From positions 1 to 32,830 of the forward strand of contig DCGI01000078.1 in NCBI GenBank assembly GCA_002315475.1: a stretch of 32,830 bases of DNA, in the 5' to 3' direction. Position numbers and translations under genes: made by a program. Under the pieces are notes generated by a model, which was not told where the DNA came from, did not search any database, and saw only the letters and a program-made list of their open reading frames with translations. Below, piece by piece: positions 31,711 to 32,830 of the stretch (its first letter is position 1; the number at the start of each line of letters is the position of its first letter). The DNA is from Christensenella sp. UBA1782 (GTDB lineage Bacteria; Bacillota; Clostridia; Christensenellales; DTU072).

Positions 31711-31733
31711 CATATAAGAAACCCTTTTGTAAA
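31704..31733 (-). promoter_or_regulatory. promoter of the GPH symporter operon
   Basis: Minus-strand TTTACA (31733-31728), 18-base spacer, TATACT (31709-31704), the -10 lying inside the palindrome. Confidence 0.6.
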
Positions 31734-31797
31734 TATCTAAACCCGTTTTCCCTTCGATTTTATAGAGGGTTTCTCCCTCGTCGTGAAATAATTACAT

Positions 31798-31835
31798 AAA
31801 AAACCGAATCCCGTTACTTTCGGAATTCGGTTTTT
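31798..31835. terminator. terminator after the SASA esterase
   Basis: AAAACCGAAT (31800-31809) and ATTCGGTTTT (31825-31834) form a 10-bp stem with A and T runs on either side. It sits just past the minus-strand esterase stop and insulates the symporter promoter. Confidence 0.85.
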
Positions 31836-31866
31836 ACGTTTGTATTTCGAGAGGGATCTCGGTTTG

Positions 31867-32830
31867 TTATTCTGCGTAGATTTGTTGCACGACCGCACCG
31901 AAACGGTTGCCGAGTGTGATTTGTGCCAAAGCGTCGTAGTGAGCAAGGTCGGGTTTTTCGACCGGTTCGTTTTTGTAGCTCAAATCCAACGTGTCGATAT
32001 AGTAGTGCATGGACGATTCGTCGGCAAGTCTTTGCTTGGTCGCGTTGATGACTTCGTATTCCTGCCAATACTCGCTGTTACTGATGCCGGCATCGATAAA
32101 GGAAATGCCTCTTTCGGGATCGGCATACGACGACAATTCCGAACGAAGGGCGTCAATCATATCCTTTTCGTTTTGATAGTACAACGGAGCCAAAACTTCC
32201 GAAGAATCGGATTCTCCCTGCATCCAACACATAGCCCCGATAGAGGCGTCATAATTGCGAGAACGGAGATAGTCCATACATTTTGTCGTAAACGTAATAA
32301 ACGCACGATACAGCTCGCCTTCCATCCCGTTTTCCTGCGGTGCAAACCATTGCGTACCGAGTACCGAACCGCCCCAAGCGTATTTGATGATAAAAATCGT
32401 TTCGTCCGGATAGGCTTGTGCGAGAGAATCGGCAAGTCCCACTTCGGGGCCGTAAAAGCCGTCATAATAACCTTGATTCAGACTTACGCGCGTGAAGGCT
32501 CCCGCCGAAGTATTCATGCCGTTATCGTTAAAATAATTGATATAAACAGTATCGTAGCCTTTTTCGTACCGAGCAAATTCTTCCGCCGAAACCTGTTGTT
32601 TTAGGTACGGAACACGAGATACCCCCGAGGCATTGGACTGCCCGTTCAATAAAATAACTTTCACTTTTTGGTTTCCTCCGTCGCACAACGTATCCATCAT
32701 TTTGAAATCTTTTACGACGAAAATTTCAGAAGAAGCTACGGGACGGGTGGCAAGATACACGCACGTCCCTACCATACAAACAACGGCAAGCACGCCCGTA
32801 ATGACGGCATTGGCGACAAGGTCGCCGCGA
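31867..32830 (-). CDS. SASA-type carbohydrate esterase, membrane-anchored (partial)
   Basis: The frame stays open to the right edge, so the N-terminus is missing; a GTG at 32793 would fall inside the hydrophobic anchor (LVANAVITGVLAVVCMVGTCVYLA) and is unlikely to be the true start. After the anchor, the SGNH/SASA catalytic domain shows LLNGQSNASG (nucleophile Ser), GPEVGLADSLA, KYAWGGS, WMQGESD and the Asp/His region DLAHYDALAQITLG. This pattern is that of sialate O-acetylesterase and CE6-type xylan acetylesterases, which remove acetyl groups from glycans, here outside the membrane. It has its own terminator and lies next to sugar symporters, which suits a glycan-use role. Substrate not determined. 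Confidence 0.85.
   Translation of the reverse strand, partial: RGDLVANAVITGVLAVVCMVGTCVYLATRPVASSEIFVVKDFKMMDTLCDGGNQKVKVILLNGQSNASGVSRVPYLKQQVSAEEFARYEKGYDTVYINYFNDNGMNTSAGAFTRVSLNQGYYDGFYGPEVGLADSLAQAYPDETIFIIKYAWGGSVLGTQWFAPQENGMEGELYRAFITFTTKCMDYLRSRNYDASIGAMCWMQGESDSSEVLAPLYYQNEKDMIDALRSELSSYADPERGISFIDAGISNSEYWQEYEVINATKQRLADESSMHYYIDTLDLSYKNEPVEKPDLAHYDALAQITLGNRFGAVVQQIYAE

Overview
The window looks like chromosome from an anaerobic, low-to-mid GC Bacillota, probably an uncultivated gut Clostridia (Christensenellales-like is my guess, not proven). Supporting signs are strong AGGAGG ribosome binding sites, consensus TTGACA-17-TATAAT promoters, a split transketolase, a flavodoxin-ferredoxin EFR1 protein, a hydrogenase-type 2Fe-2S ferredoxin, GPH sugar symporters, and Gram-positive lipoproteins carrying DUF6273, BspA-type leucine-rich and Cys-x2-Cys repeat modules. 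I see no IS element, prophage, CRISPR array, tRNA or rRNA.

Layout. 26-2961 (minus) is a tktN-tktC-glyA operon behind a consensus promoter, with a G-quadruplex-type G tract just past glyA. 3068-4687 (minus) is a redox operon: 2Fe-2S ferredoxin, L-lactate/malate dehydrogenase, and a stand-alone copy of a domain I know as the C-terminus of clostridial SpoIIE-type phosphatases. Divergent from it, 4949-7766 (plus) encodes a membrane-anchored XRE regulator with an operator-like dyad, then an MBG-type lipoprotein. 7886-9076 (minus) has a small zinc-ribbon membrane protein and an apparently leaderless helical/HTH protein. 9282-14870 (minus) is one 1862-residue membrane-anchored protein built from Cys/His repeats alternating with beta-rich domains.

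15123-16936 (plus) holds a beta-helix glycosidase-like protein and an EFR1 flavodoxin/ferredoxin. 17007-18221 (minus) is a Gfo/Idh/MocA protein that resembles GH109 alpha-N-acetylgalactosaminidases. 18373-23162 (plus) is a four-gene surface operon: DUF6273 lipoprotein, cupin, leucine-rich lipoprotein, DUF6273 lipoprotein; the two DUF6273 proteins reuse the Cys-x2-Cys repeat type of the giant protein. 23260-27703 (plus) is the str region rpsL-rpsG-fusA-tuf, unusually broken up by terminators. 27918-28346 is a half-size EamA transporter. 28432-31663 (minus) is a tandem pair of GPH symporters behind a 20-bp palindrome, and 31867-32830 (minus) is a SASA-type carbohydrate esterase cut by the right edge.

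Together: central carbon and one-carbon metabolism plus translation, surrounding accessory genes that suggest glycan foraging (GH109-like, beta-helix, acetylesterase, GPH symporters) and a set of cell-surface proteins sharing one repeat family. That surface set, and the stand-alone regulatory domains, are the least understood parts.
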